Positions 1-8,237 are shown, numbered from the stretch's first letter. The stretch is DNA of 45,439 nucleotides from Paenibacillaceae bacterium (GCA_029256185.1 JAQSYI010000056.1:1-45439); one strand, 5' to 3'. Translations and numbers: made by a program. The notes: generated by a model from the letters alone, not told the origin.

Positions 1-93
1 AACCCATCCCCGAAGGAATGAATCCGCTCGACTTGCATGTATTAGGCACGCCGCCAGCGTTCGTCCTGAGCCAGGATCAAACTCTCCATAAAA
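1..93 (-). rRNA. 16S ribosomal RNA, 5' end (partial)
   Basis: Read on the minus strand, this is the universal 16S start: GAGAGTTTGATCCTGGCTCA is followed by the conserved stretch ending ACATGCAAGTCGAGCGGA. Only the first ~90 nt are present and the gene continues beyond the left edge. The GTCGAGCGGA end of helix 6 fits Paenibacillus and relatives. The mature 5' end is estimated, so it may be off by a few bases. Confidence 0.97.
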
Positions 94-244
94 GTGGCTT
101 CGAAAAGCCTCTATTGTAGAGCGATTAGCTCATTTATCCCAATCTCTTGGGGTCCTCAAAAAGTATTCGGCATCCACCTCTCGGCTTCGCTTCACTTTTT
201 GGGGCCGAAACATTTGGCTGTGTTTTCATTGCTACTCGTTGTTC

Positions 245-259
245 AGTTTTCAAAGAGCT
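245..259 (-). promoter_or_regulatory. boxA-like antitermination element in the 16S leader
   Basis: On the minus strand the sequence GCTCTTTGAAAACTG lies about 150 nt before the 16S start. It matches the boxA type (TGCTCTTTGAAAA) used for Nus-factor antitermination of Firmicute rRNA operons. Position and orientation fit; activity is inferred. Confidence 0.65.
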
Positions 260-343
260 AACTTTCACAAGGAAGTTACTGGAATAGCCCAAAATAACTA
301 TCCCTTGCTGTCGAATTATCAGCCGTTTTAAGGGCCGGAATAT

Positions 344-372
344 AATTTAACACAGGAGAGCCTGGAAAACAA
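344..372 (-). promoter_or_regulatory. Candidate rRNA operon promoter
   Basis: On the minus strand TTGTTT and TAAATT are separated by 17 nt, about 250 nt before the 16S start. A second AT-rich candidate (TATTAT, near 378-390) lies just upstream but lacks a good -35 box. Tandem promoters are common for rRNA operons in this group. Hexamer matches are moderate, so this is a tentative call. Confidence 0.4.
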
Positions 373-487
373 GGGTTATAATATGTCCGTTTCGTGAACA
401 GCCTTTCAGCTCTCCTCTTGCAGATTCGCCAGCATTCGAGCCGGCAGTCGGTATTGATCGAGTTATGCGCTCGCCCGGGAAATGATC

Positions 488-512
488 GGGGAAATGCTCC
501 TGGTATTTCCCC
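488..512 (-). terminator. Strong hairpin between the DUF92 gene and the rRNA leader
   Basis: Perfect 8-bp arms GGGGAAAT and ATTTCCCC with a 9-nt loop lie 5 nt after the stop codon of the DUF92 gene. No clear U-tract follows, so it may be a weak or factor-aided terminator, or an mRNA end stabiliser, separating that gene from the rRNA promoter. Confidence 0.45.
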
Positions 513-516
513 AACC

Positions 517-1347
517 TTACCCCGTTAACAGACTCCAGAGCACTAGCACTAAACCGCCTGACAGCGAACTGAGCATATTGACCGCATCATTATCCATCCA
601 CTTCCATCCGCGGATAAGCTCTGTCCTCTGCCCGCAATGAAGCTTCGCCTCCACCACATCCCCGCATACAGGGCAACGGTACAGTGCCTGAACAGCGGCA
701 CCCAGTACAGAATCGGCGTTAGCGCCAATCCAGCCAGCCAGAGCTGCCAGAGGAATGATCCATACGAGCGAATAATCGGATAGAAGCCCCCCTTGTTCCA
801 GAGGGGTGCTTAAGCGACTCAGAATATAGGCAAGGCCGCCAATAAAAGCCCCTCCTGCCGCAGAGGCCGTCCACCCAAGAAGGCTTACACCGCCAGAGGT
901 TCCTTTGGGCACCTTCTTCCAGGAAAGAATGGAGCGTGGCTGCCCCCTGCTCAAACCTCCCACTTCCGTAGCCCATGTATCAGCCGTAACCGTGGCCATT
1001 ACACCGATATAAGCCGCTGTGAGCCATGAGGCTTCCGGGTATATTCCATAGAGAAGACATAGAATAGTCCCTGCCCCTCCGTTAGCGATTACTTGTCCGG
1101 CATCTCGACGGCCTGACTTTTGATACTTGCTCTCTGCGTCCTTCTTCAGATGCTTCTTCCACTTGGTAAGCAGTGTAGACGACACGAAGAAGCCTATCAT
1201 CAACCCATACCAGAGCAAACTGCCAAACACGAACAGGCATGTCCCTACAACAATAGCAGCAACTGCCCCTGAAGCTGTCAACGCACGTTTCCAATAAGCT
1301 GCTCCGGCGATCAGCAAGCTTCCTCCTGCTCCAATCATCCACTCCAT
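517..1347 (-). CDS. DUF92 family integral membrane protein
   Basis: A 276-residue polytopic membrane protein of the DUF92/TIGR00297 family. Hydrophobic segments occupy roughly residues 5-60, 90-125, 155-175, 190-210 and the last 20. Family hallmarks visible are the glycine-rich GGAGTILCLLYG stretch, TADTWATEVGG and PKGTSGGVSLLG. Plant members (VTE6) act as phytyl-phosphate kinases; bacterial members have no settled role, so a prenyl/phytyl phosphate kinase activity is only a family-based suggestion. A C-x2-C pair (CPVCGD) and a later Cys-Gly (HCGQ) near residues 224-240 could form a small metal site. An AGGGGG ribosome-binding site precedes the ATG. It stands alone, between the rRNA operon and a separate small gene. 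Confidence 0.85.
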   Translation of the reverse strand: MEWMIGAGGSLLIAGAAYWKRALTASGAVAAIVVGTCLFVFGSLLWYGLMIGFFVSSTLLTKWKKHLKKDAESKYQKSGRRDAGQVIANGGAGTILCLLYGIYPEASWLTAAYIGVMATVTADTWATEVGGLSRGQPRSILSWKKVPKGTSGGVSLLGWTASAAGGAFIGGLAYILSRLSTPLEQGGLLSDYSLVWIIPLAALAGWIGANADSVLGAAVQALYRCPVCGDVVEAKLHCGQRTELIRGWKWMDNDAVNMLSSLSGGLVLVLWSLLTG

Positions 1348-1428
1348 CCGGCTGTGCCCCCTGTGGTGCTGTAATTTCGTCTTTTTCTATCATAACCTAA
1401 CCGGCTAAGAATCGCTCGGATCTTCTCC

Positions 1429-1463
1429 AAAAAAAAGAAACGCCCGGATATCAATCCGGGACG
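1429..1463 (-). terminator. Rho-independent terminator
   Basis: On the minus strand CGTCCCGGA and TCCGGGCG form a GC-rich stem (one G-T pair) with a short loop, followed by TTTCTTTTTTTT. It lies directly after the stop of the small gene at 1488-1784. Confidence 0.88.
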
Positions 1464-1487
1464 TTACACGATAAAGGTATTTGAATA

Positions 1488-1784
1488 TCATTCTTCAATC
1501 GGAATTTGATGCTTATCAGCGAATTGGCGGATCAAGCTCTGAGCCTGGCTAAAATTCAGCTTGCTCTTCTTGCTTTGCAGGACAAACGGCTCCTCCTTGC
1601 CTTTCACATAAATTTCAAGCTTCGGCAGCATTTTTTTGGAAAACCATGATTTTACCGCTTCCTCTCCCACCTGGATGCGGTTGATTTTGTCCGAGGCTAC
1701 CTGCTGCTTCACAATGCTTTTGCCGTTGGATATCTCCAACAGCATCTCCGAACGGTCAAAATTAACATCTACAATGGTTAGCAA
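1488..1784 (-). CDS. Small conserved-looking protein of unknown function
   Basis: A soluble, lysine-rich protein of 98 residues beginning MLTIVDVNFDRSEM. I do not recognise its family. It shows an N-terminal beta-rich half and a C-terminal helix (SQAQSLIRQFADKHQIP), with no signal peptide or membrane segment. I chose the TTG start at 1784 because GGGAGGG lies 7 nt upstream. A TTG six codons earlier is in frame, but the ribosome-binding site would then lie inside the gene. A strong terminator follows, so the gene is probably monocistronic or the end of a short transcript from the DUF218 gene upstream. Coding is supported by its good ribosome site and terminator; function is unknown. Confidence 0.7.
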   Translation of the reverse strand: MLTIVDVNFDRSEMLLEISNGKSIVKQQVASDKINRIQVGEEAVKSWFSKKMLPKLEIYVKGKEEPFVLQSKKSKLNFSQAQSLIRQFADKHQIPIEE

Positions 1785-1862
1785 GATGAATCCCTCCCGC
1801 AAAAAGTGAACTCGATATAGATTATGTTCGAGGCCCCTTTTCAGAAGAGGAACTGCAAAAAA

Positions 1863-2660
1863 TTATCGGTCCATTAAATAACTTTTCACCAAAGCGGCAA
1901 ATTCCCTTGTGTAAGCCTTGGGAAGCGTATACTCAGGTGTGCGCGAAGGCAACCCGGTTGCTTGCAGACCCACCCGCTTGGCCAGCATTTCGGCACGGAA
2001 CATATGGAAATCATTCGTGACCAAAGTGATAACGGCGGACTGAAGATCCACGCCCCGTTCCTCCAACAACTCTCTGGAAAAACTCAAATTCTGATAGGTA
2101 TCCCTTGAACGGTCTTCCAATATTAGCTGGTCTGCCGCCACTCCTTGTCCGATGAGATAGCGCTTCATGGCCTCGGCTTCGGAAATCTCTTCTCCAGTCC
2201 CCTGCCCCCCGGACAAAATCACCGGCGTATCCGGATATTGCCGCAGATAGACTAATCCTTGATCCAGACGTTCCTTCAACGAAAGGGACACCGTCTCTCC
2301 TCTTACCCGCGCTCCCAGGATCAGGAGATAGTCAGACTGTTGCGGTTCAGTGGAGCGTCCTGCGCTCCAGATCAGCCCCTCGACAAGCAAGAAGCATAAC
2401 AACCCGATTGCCGCCAAGATCTGCCCCGCACGAAGTGCCCGCAGGCTCCTGCCCGAAAATTGCTTGGAGCGCCAGATGATGATCCACAGCCCTAAAACCG
2501 AGACAATCACCCCGCTGGCAAGCTGCAGGAGATTCCACCAATCCTGCTCCCATCCCCTGCCTAACCCGCTTAAATAATACAAGCTGTGCAAAGCACCTGC
2601 CAACAGAATCAGAATTCCTGCTACTGCACGAATCACTGCCGATCTGCGTCGAATTGCCAA
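1863..2660 (-). CDS. YdcF-like DUF218 family membrane protein
   Basis: A protein of about 265 residues with three N-terminal hydrophobic segments (about residues 10-30, 40-65 and 75-98), then a DUF218 domain. Domain marks are YLLILGARV, LSLKERLDQGL, VILSGGQGTGEEISEAEAMK, EDRSRDTYQN and TNDFHMFRAEMLAK. DUF218 proteins (YdcF, SanA, ElyC) act at the cell envelope in several bacteria; the chemistry is unsettled. I chose the TTG start at 2660, with GGAGGGGG six bases upstream. An in-frame open stretch extends 20 codons further up (to 2720) but lacks a ribosome site, though its codons look coding-like, so the longer form cannot be excluded. A second DUF218 protein lies at 31617-32285. Confidence 0.82.
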   Translation of the reverse strand: MAIRRRSAVIRAVAGILILLAGALHSLYYLSGLGRGWEQDWWNLLQLASGVIVSVLGLWIIIWRSKQFSGRSLRALRAGQILAAIGLLCFLLVEGLIWSAGRSTEPQQSDYLLILGARVRGETVSLSLKERLDQGLVYLRQYPDTPVILSGGQGTGEEISEAEAMKRYLIGQGVAADQLILEDRSRDTYQNLSFSRELLEERGVDLQSAVITLVTNDFHMFRAEMLAKRVGLQATGLPSRTPEYTLPKAYTREFAALVKSYLMDR

Positions 2661-2720
2661 AGAAATCCCCCTCCGTTTTGCCGCGGCTTGTGCTTCTTTC
2701 AGCAGCATTTGCATCGACAA

Positions 2721-2937
2721 CTACATTTACTTCGGTTAATTATTAATGAAATTAATTATTAGCTTCATAGAAGGAAATGAGGCAGAACAGCATGCTTGCT
2801 CCACTTCCCCACTAAAAGCAGCACCATTAATTTAGACGAATTACGCTGAAAATAGTTCAACTCATTTCCTTCCCTCACTCAGCTTGCTTCTCCATCTGCC
2901 GGAGCAAAGCAATCCAAGCTCCATGGGTTAAATCAAA
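2721..2937. other. Non-coding gap with a long-range inverted repeat and an AT-rich direct repeat
   Basis: No gene is evident. TTAATTATTA occurs twice, at 2738-2747 and 2754-2763. GAAGGAAATGAG at 2770-2781 pairs perfectly with CTCATTTCCTTC at 2861-2872, enclosing 79 nt. On the minus strand this would be upstream leader for the DUF218 gene. Its role is unknown. Confidence 0.4.
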
Positions 2938-2939
2938 GC

Positions 2940-3007
2940 AAAAAACGCCTCCACCAGACGCAATGGGATCAGCATGGGCTGAATATCCAACGCATCTGTA
3001 GAGGCGC
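2940..3007 (-). terminator. Rho-independent terminator after hydF
   Basis: On the minus strand GCGCCTCTACAGATGCG pairs with CGTCTGGTGGAGGCGT as a long stem with G-U pairs and a small bulge, followed by TTTTTT. It starts 22 nt after the hydF stop and probably ends the hydrogenase maturation transcript. Confidence 0.82.
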
Positions 3008-3029
3008 TTAAATCGTCTATGAGGCTCAA

Positions 3030-4232
3030 TCAATAAACAACCTGTGGGATGGCCCGTTCCAGGACGCCGTTCATATGGGCAAGCGCAATACCATAGTTGG
3101 TGATAGGCACGTGTTGGGCTTCAGACCTGGTCAGCCGCGCCATGAGCTGCTTTCTGTTAAACGCGCAAGAGTTGCAATGCAGCACCAGCTTATAAGGCGT
3201 CAAGTCAGCGGGAAAATCGTTGCCCGCCCGCACCTCAAATGTTAGCTCCCCACCGGCCTTTTCCTTCAGCCATTGAGGCACCTTCTCCCTGGTCACATCC
3301 CCCTTCAGCTCATGGTTGCCGCATGCCTCAGCTACCAATATCCGGTCCCCCGGCTTCAAACTGTCTATCGCCTTCGCACCGCGGATGAATACATCCAGTT
3401 CCCCTTTGGTGCGGGCCAACAGAATGGAATAGGTGGTGACGGGGATTCCGGCCGGCACCGCTTCACATACCGTTTCGAATACATCCGATTCTGTAATAAC
3501 AAGGTCCGGCTTGCGGCTCAAATACGAGAGAACAACCTGCAGTTCCTCCTCTGTAGCGGTGAGAGAAACAGCCCCTTGATCCATAATATCCCGGATCAGT
3601 TGAGTGTGAATCGTAGGAAGACGGTACCGCGGCGCTTTCAGATCCTTGGGACTAACCAGAAGCACAAGATCCTTCTCCGAAACCAGGTCGCCAATGATTG
3701 TGGACCGTTCAAATTCAATGGGAGTCATACGGCGGATGGACTGGCGAACCCGGTTCAGGTTAATCCTGTTGCTGGCGCTGATTTTTACGATAGGAATTTC
3801 GTCAAACTGGATTTTAATCGGCTCCACATCTACAAACCGGTCGTCTATCTTATTGACCACACCTAGCACAGGGATATGACGGTTGGATAATTCCTTATAA
3901 CAGCGACGCTCAAGAGAGTAGTCCTCATTGGTATCCGTGAACAGAAGCAGGGCAAGATCAGTCTGATCCATGACTTCCTGCAATTTGCGGCTGCGCTGCT
4001 GTCCTAATTCGGAATGCTCATCCTGTTCGAAGCCAGCCGTATCAATCAGAACAACAGGGCCTACCGGGTCCAGATCCATCCGGTAAAACAACGCCTCAGT
4101 CGTACTCCCTGGCTCTTCAGACACAACCGCTGTCCGCTCACATGTGAGCGCATTCAACAAGCTTGATTTGCCTGCGTTCTTCCGTCCGAAAATAGCAATA
4201 TGCAGCCTGTTCTTAGGGGAAATATCACTCAT
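3030..4232 (-). CDS. hydF: [FeFe] hydrogenase maturation GTPase HydF
   Basis: HydF is the scaffold that carries the 2Fe subcluster made by HydE and HydG and delivers it to apo-HydA. At 400 residues it has the usual family length. The N-terminal GTPase domain has a P-loop GRKNAGKSS (16-24), DTAG (64-67) and NKID (127-130). The C-terminal cluster domain has His352-Cys353-x2-Cys356 (HCNSC) and the conserved tail TNYGIALAHMNG. The first cluster motif, normally C-x-H, reads Cys304-Gly-Asn306-His307, so the usual His is Asn. AGGAGT precedes the ATG by 9 nt. It is the last gene of the hydrogenase cluster, 349 nt after hydG, and is followed by a terminator. A 7-bp palindrome (4263-4285) just upstream hints at separate control. 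Confidence 0.95.
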   Translation of the reverse strand: MSDISPKNRLHIAIFGRKNAGKSSLLNALTCERTAVVSEEPGSTTEALFYRMDLDPVGPVVLIDTAGFEQDEHSELGQQRSRKLQEVMDQTDLALLLFTDTNEDYSLERRCYKELSNRHIPVLGVVNKIDDRFVDVEPIKIQFDEIPIVKISASNRINLNRVRQSIRRMTPIEFERSTIIGDLVSEKDLVLLVSPKDLKAPRYRLPTIHTQLIRDIMDQGAVSLTATEEELQVVLSYLSRKPDLVITESDVFETVCEAVPAGIPVTTYSILLARTKGELDVFIRGAKAIDSLKPGDRILVAEACGNHELKGDVTREKVPQWLKEKAGGELTFEVRAGNDFPADLTPYKLVLHCNSCAFNRKQLMARLTRSEAQHVPITNYGIALAHMNGVLERAIPQVVY

Positions 4233-4262
4233 GCCTGCTCACTCCTAAAAGTTTTTGAGTTC

Positions 4263-4285
4263 TATAACCTAGCAAAGTGGTTATA
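4263..4285. promoter_or_regulatory. Palindrome upstream of hydF, possible operator
   Basis: TATAACC and GGTTATA are perfect 7-bp arms with a 9-nt spacer, about 30 nt before the hydF start. A protein binding site is possible; no regulator is recognised. Confidence 0.3.
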
Positions 4286-4500
4286 CCTAAAAAACTGGCT
4301 TCGGAAGCATTAACTTATACAAGGTAGGTATGCCAACTTGAACCGCTGCACTTCGTGAAACATTTCACATTTCTAAGCAAGATGGAGCTATATTTATATT
4401 TCTCCGCCATAATCCTTTCTCCTGCTTTTGGGAGCCAAACAGCACCAAACGGGTACCTCTCTCCATCTGCAATTAAAAGGAAGCGGCATACAACGGCCTG

Positions 4501-4559
4501 ATCCATTGACAGAGTGCAAATGCTTCAATCAGCACCGAAATGGGACTCTGTCAATGGAT
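4501..4559. repeat. Perfect 15-bp inverted repeat in the hydG-hydF gap
   Basis: ATCCATTGACAGAGT (4501-4515) and its exact complement (4545-4559) enclose 29 nt. No U-tract follows on either strand, so it is not a typical terminator. It begins 23 nt after the hydG stop and could be an RNA processing or 3'-end protecting stem, or a small element remnant. The rest of 4233-4581 shows no convincing gene. Confidence 0.6.
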
Positions 4560-4581
4560 AAGGACGAATCTGTAAGTTCAA

Positions 4582-6021
4582 TCAGAACCGCAAATCTCTT
4601 TCACCGGCCTTGATCCGCTCTATACGGCTCACCGTTGCTTTCCTGGCGGCTTCCTTGGGAATGCTCTTCAGACTGTTCTCGATCAGCTCTTCGCCTAATG
4701 CAACGGCTTCCTCATCGCCATAGTCAATCAGGAATTCCTTGAACGTCAGCAATGCATTGGGCTCGCATACATTTTGAATCTGACCGGTCTTGGCCAGACG
4801 CATGAACCGGTCTCCGGTCCGTCCTTCCCGGTAGCAGGCTGTGCAATAGCTGGGCAAGTAGCCGCCCTTGCACAGACTCTTGACAATTTCCATGGTGGAG
4901 CGGTGATCGCCAATTTCGAATTGGGGCTTTTCCTCATGGTTATGAAGCTGGTACTCCTCCACATATCCCCCGACGCCAGTACATGATCCTGCGCTGACCT
5001 GGGATACACCCAGTGCAAGCACCTCATCCCGGAAGCCGGCTTCCTCTCTCGTGGAGAGAATCATCCCGGCATAAGGAACGGCCAGACGGAGAATGGCCAC
5101 AATCTGCTTGAATTGCTCATCGTTCACCAGATGGGGATATGTTTGCAGATCCACACCTTCCGCAGCGCGCATCCGTGGCACAGATACAGTATGGGGGCCC
5201 ACACCGAAGGATTCCTCCAAATGCTCCGCATGCATCAGCATAGCAAGCGTTTCGTATTTATAATCATAAAGCCCGTACAAGACGCCAACTCCAACGTCGT
5301 CAATCCCGCCCTGCATCGCACGGTGCATGGCAGTCGTATGCCAATTGTAATCGCGTTTGGGCCCTTGCGGGTGATGTTTTTCGTAAGTAGGTTTGTGATA
5401 CGTTTCCTGGAACAAAATATAAGTGCCAATCTCCGCATCGCGCAGCTTCCGGTAATCTTCCACGGTTGTCGCTGCAATATTCACGTTGATCCGGCGGATG
5501 CTGCCATTATTGACTTTGACCGAGTAGATTTTGCGGATGCACTCCAGCACATAGTCAATGGAGCAGTTCTTGGGGTCCTCTCCCACCTCAAGCGCGAGAC
5601 GCTTGTGTCCCAGGGATTGCAGAACCTCCACTTCCTTCTCCAGCTCTTCCATGGTCAGCTTGCGGCGCTTAAAATCCTTGTTGGAGCTCTTATACCCGCA
5701 ATAATCACAGTTGTTCACGCAATAGTTGCTCACATACAACGGGGCAAAAATAACAATGCGCTTGCCATAGATCTTTTCCTTGATCTCCTTGGCTGCTGCG
5801 AAAATATCTTGCCAGATGGCAGGCTCCTCTACATGAAGCAGAACGGCGGCCTCCTGATGGGTCAGCCCCTTGCATGCTCTTGCTTTGGCAAGCAGCTGTT
5901 CGATATAGGAACGGTCCTCTGCCAGCCCCTGCCCTGCCTGAATGGCAGCAATAATCTCATCGTCACGGATAACATCCTTGGCATCAAACTGTCTCAAATC
6001 TTCCTGCTTCAATTTTTCCAT
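4582..6021 (-). CDS. hydG: [FeFe] hydrogenase maturase HydG (radical SAM tyrosine lyase)
   Basis: HydG cleaves tyrosine by radical SAM chemistry to give the CO and cyanide ligands of the H-cluster. The protein is 479 residues from the ATG at 6021, which has GGGAGG 9 nt upstream; the reading frame stays open for 31 more codons, but those carry no ribosome site. The SAM cluster motif C-x3-C-x2-C is at Cys101, Cys105 and Cys108 (YCVNNCDYCGYK). The auxiliary cluster motif C-x2-C-x22-C is at Cys393, Cys396 and Cys419, which separates HydG from its relative ThiH. It follows the TM1266-type gene by 100 nt and precedes hydF. All visible key residues are intact. Confidence 0.96.
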   Translation of the reverse strand: MEKLKQEDLRQFDAKDVIRDDEIIAAIQAGQGLAEDRSYIEQLLAKARACKGLTHQEAAVLLHVEEPAIWQDIFAAAKEIKEKIYGKRIVIFAPLYVSNYCVNNCDYCGYKSSNKDFKRRKLTMEELEKEVEVLQSLGHKRLALEVGEDPKNCSIDYVLECIRKIYSVKVNNGSIRRINVNIAATTVEDYRKLRDAEIGTYILFQETYHKPTYEKHHPQGPKRDYNWHTTAMHRAMQGGIDDVGVGVLYGLYDYKYETLAMLMHAEHLEESFGVGPHTVSVPRMRAAEGVDLQTYPHLVNDEQFKQIVAILRLAVPYAGMILSTREEAGFRDEVLALGVSQVSAGSCTGVGGYVEEYQLHNHEEKPQFEIGDHRSTMEIVKSLCKGGYLPSYCTACYREGRTGDRFMRLAKTGQIQNVCEPNALLTFKEFLIDYGDEEAVALGEELIENSLKSIPKEAARKATVSRIERIKAGERDLRF

Positions 6022-6121
6022 AGTCAATTGCCTCCCGGTCCTTAAGTAATAAAGAATGTGTACCTCGAAACCCGTCTTCCACATCCAGTAATAGAAGTAA
6101 CGTTGGAACCTCACCGCTTCG

Positions 6122-6370
6122 CTACAGCTTGTTCATCACCGATTTCACATTAATGCCATCGATTTTGCCCAATTTGCCTGTCAGCGAGCTTATTTCATCC
6201 GACGTTGCGTCCACAACAAGGGTGATGACGGCGGAAATACCCCGTTCTTTATAAGGGAGACCCAATCTGCCGATAATCACATGCGAGCTATCGTGCAGAA
6301 TGGCATTGACTTTGGCAACCCCTTCAAATTCCTGAACTATGATATTTACAACACCGATTCTCTTGCTCAT
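6122..6370 (-). CDS. TM1266-type putative iron-only hydrogenase system regulator
   Basis: An 82-residue protein with an ACT/NikR-C-like beta-alpha-beta fold, beginning MSKRIGVVNIIVQ and containing HVIIGRLGLPYKERG and ISAVITLVVDA. This matches the small family called the putative iron-only hydrogenase system regulator (TM1266, TIGR03959), regularly found beside hyd maturation genes. It has no DNA-binding helix-turn-helix, so regulation by ligand binding or partner contact is more likely than direct DNA control; the real role is not established. I chose the ATG at 6370 because GGGGGAGG lies upstream with good spacing. It sits between hydA and hydG, separated from hydA by a strong hairpin. Confidence 0.85.
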   Translation of the reverse strand: MSKRIGVVNIIVQEFEGVAKVNAILHDSSHVIIGRLGLPYKERGISAVITLVVDATSDEISSLTGKLGKIDGINVKSVMNKL

Positions 6371-6428
6371 GCAAGATGCCTCCCCCTCATGCTCAGATGA
6401 TCCTTGCAATTAGGCTGATATATTATCC

Positions 6429-6457
6429 GCCGGCTCCGGAAAATTTCCGAAGCCGGC
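6429..6457 (-). repeat. Strong intercistronic hairpin between hydA and the TM1266-type gene
   Basis: GCCGGCTTCGGAAA and TTTCCGGAGCCGGC on the minus strand form a nearly perfect 14-bp stem with one G-T pair and a minimal loop. GGATAATATATC follows instead of a U-tract. An mRNA 3'-end stabiliser or cleavage site, separating abundant structural messages from maturation genes, is the likely role; partial termination is possible. Confidence 0.7.
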
Positions 6458-6480
6458 CGATTAAAAGTAAATGAGAGTAA

Positions 6481-8220
6481 TTAATTCTTGGTGCGCTTCA
6501 CATAATGAGTATGGAGCAATTCGTGTGCCAGATGGCTGTTCGGCTTGCCCAGGAACTCGGAGTACAGCTGTTGAATGTACGGATTCTTATGGGACTTGCG
6601 GTATTGCTGGGACTGATCTTCGTCATAGATGGCCTTGGCGCGCTCTTGCTTCACATTGACAGCGGTTTGAGTCTTGGCGTTAACGATCGGTTGTCCGCCG
6701 CCTGTTACGCAGCCGCCCTGACAGGCCATGACTTCGATGAAGTCATATTGCTTCTCGCCGCTTTGAATCAGTTCCATCACCTTGCGGGCGTTGCCCAGAC
6801 CATGGACAACAGCAGTCTTGATCTTCTTGCCGTTGGGAAGCTCCAGCTCGTTTTCCTTGATGCCGTCAAGTCCGCGTACAGCGGTGTATTCGATAGCGTC
6901 AAGGTCCTTGCCTGCAAGCACTTCATATACAGTACGGAGGGCTGCTTCAGCAACACCGCCGGTAGCAGCGAAGATAACGCCCGCGCCGGAACCCACGCCA
7001 ATCGGATTGTCGAAATTGTCGCCAGGCAGATTGCGGAAGTCAACACCGGCTTCCTTAATCATCTGCGCCAGCTCACGGGTAGTCAGAACGTAATCTACGT
7101 CCTGCATGCCGTCGTTGGACAGCTCATCCCGTTCACCTTCGAACTTCTTGGCGGTACAAGGCATAATCGAAACATTGACGATAGTCTTGGGATCGATGCC
7201 TTCCTTGCTTGCGAAGTAGGACTTGATCATTGCGCCTTCCATTTGGTGAGGCGATTTGCAAGTGGACAGATTATCCAGCATGTCCGGGAAGTTATGCTCC
7301 ATGAACTTCACCCAGCCAGGGCAGCAGGAAGTCATAAGGGGCAGATTCTCGCCGGAAGTCAGCCGGGAAATCAGCTCGGTGCCTTCTTCCATGATCGTCA
7401 GGTCGGCAGCAAAGTTCGTATCAAATACCTTGTCAAAGCCCAGCTTGCGCAAAGCAGTGACCATTTTCCCGGTTACACGGGTGCCCATGGGATAACCGAA
7501 TTCTTCACCGAGACCAACACGGACTGCAGGTGCGGTTTGCACTACTACATACTTGGTAGGATCAGAGATGGCCTTCCATACATCCTTGGTGTTGTCGCGT
7601 TCGGTCAAAGCGCCTACCGGACAAGCGGAGATACATTGACCGCAGTTTACGCAGTTGGTCTCTCCGATAGGACGGTCATAAGCGGTGGCAACCTTGGTTT
7701 CAAAACCACGGTTGGCGAAGCTGATTGCATGCACAGTCTGAATATTGCTGCAAGCGCCAATACAACGGCCGCACAAGATACATTTCTCGGAATCACGGAC
7801 GATAGAAGCCGAAGAATGATCGATGCCTGTCTTGGAATGCGCTCCTTCAAAGCGAATGCTCCGGACGTTCAGATCCTTCGACACGGATTGCAGCTCGCAG
7901 TTTTCGCTGCGGTTGCAGGTGGTGCACTCCCGGTTATGGTCGGAGAGCAGCAGTTCCACAACGGTTCTGCGGGCGTCGCGCACCTTCTTGGTGTTGGTTT
8001 GAATCTTCATGTTGGGCTCGGCCTTGAGCGTACAGGAAGCGATCAGCCTTGGACCTACTTCTACCACGCACACCCGACAGCTGGAAGATTCATGAATGCC
8101 CTTCAAATGGCACAGGGTTGGAATATCGATTCCGACTTCGCGTGCGGCTTCCAGCACGGTTGTGCCTTGATCCACTTCCATCTCGATGCCGTCTATTGTA
8201 AGTTTTACCTTTTCCACCAT
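6481..8220 (-). CDS. hydA: [FeFe] hydrogenase catalytic subunit HydA (trimeric NAD/ferredoxin type)
   Basis: The H2-producing or H2-oxidising subunit of a HydABC-type enzyme, 579 residues from the ATG at 8220. From the N-terminus it has a NuoG-like [2Fe-2S] domain (Cys near 37, 48, 51 and 63), a His-x3-Cys-x2-Cys-x5-Cys cluster (near 95-108), and two [4Fe-4S] motifs (CILCGRCIGAC, CVNCGQCISAC). The H-cluster domain has all three signatures: TSCCPGW, MPCTAKKFE and EVMACQGGCVTGGGQP. It ends with the small-subunit-like tail. It lacks the extra C-terminal [2Fe-2S] domain of the longer Thermotoga enzyme. GGAAGAGG precedes the start; a GTG two codons upstream is the alternative. It lies 17 nt after hydB. 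Confidence 0.96.
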   Translation of the reverse strand: MVEKVKLTIDGIEMEVDQGTTVLEAAREVGIDIPTLCHLKGIHESSSCRVCVVEVGPRLIASCTLKAEPNMKIQTNTKKVRDARRTVVELLLSDHNRECTTCNRSENCELQSVSKDLNVRSIRFEGAHSKTGIDHSSASIVRDSEKCILCGRCIGACSNIQTVHAISFANRGFETKVATAYDRPIGETNCVNCGQCISACPVGALTERDNTKDVWKAISDPTKYVVVQTAPAVRVGLGEEFGYPMGTRVTGKMVTALRKLGFDKVFDTNFAADLTIMEEGTELISRLTSGENLPLMTSCCPGWVKFMEHNFPDMLDNLSTCKSPHQMEGAMIKSYFASKEGIDPKTIVNVSIMPCTAKKFEGERDELSNDGMQDVDYVLTTRELAQMIKEAGVDFRNLPGDNFDNPIGVGSGAGVIFAATGGVAEAALRTVYEVLAGKDLDAIEYTAVRGLDGIKENELELPNGKKIKTAVVHGLGNARKVMELIQSGEKQYDFIEVMACQGGCVTGGGQPIVNAKTQTAVNVKQERAKAIYDEDQSQQYRKSHKNPYIQQLYSEFLGKPNSHLAHELLHTHYVKRTKN

Positions 8221-8237
8221 AGTCACCTCTTCCTTCC

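Noticed and set aside
4315..4506. A 63-codon minus-strand frame in the hydG-hydF gap
   Set aside because: Atypical composition, no ribosome-binding site and overlap with the inverted repeat; not supported as a gene.
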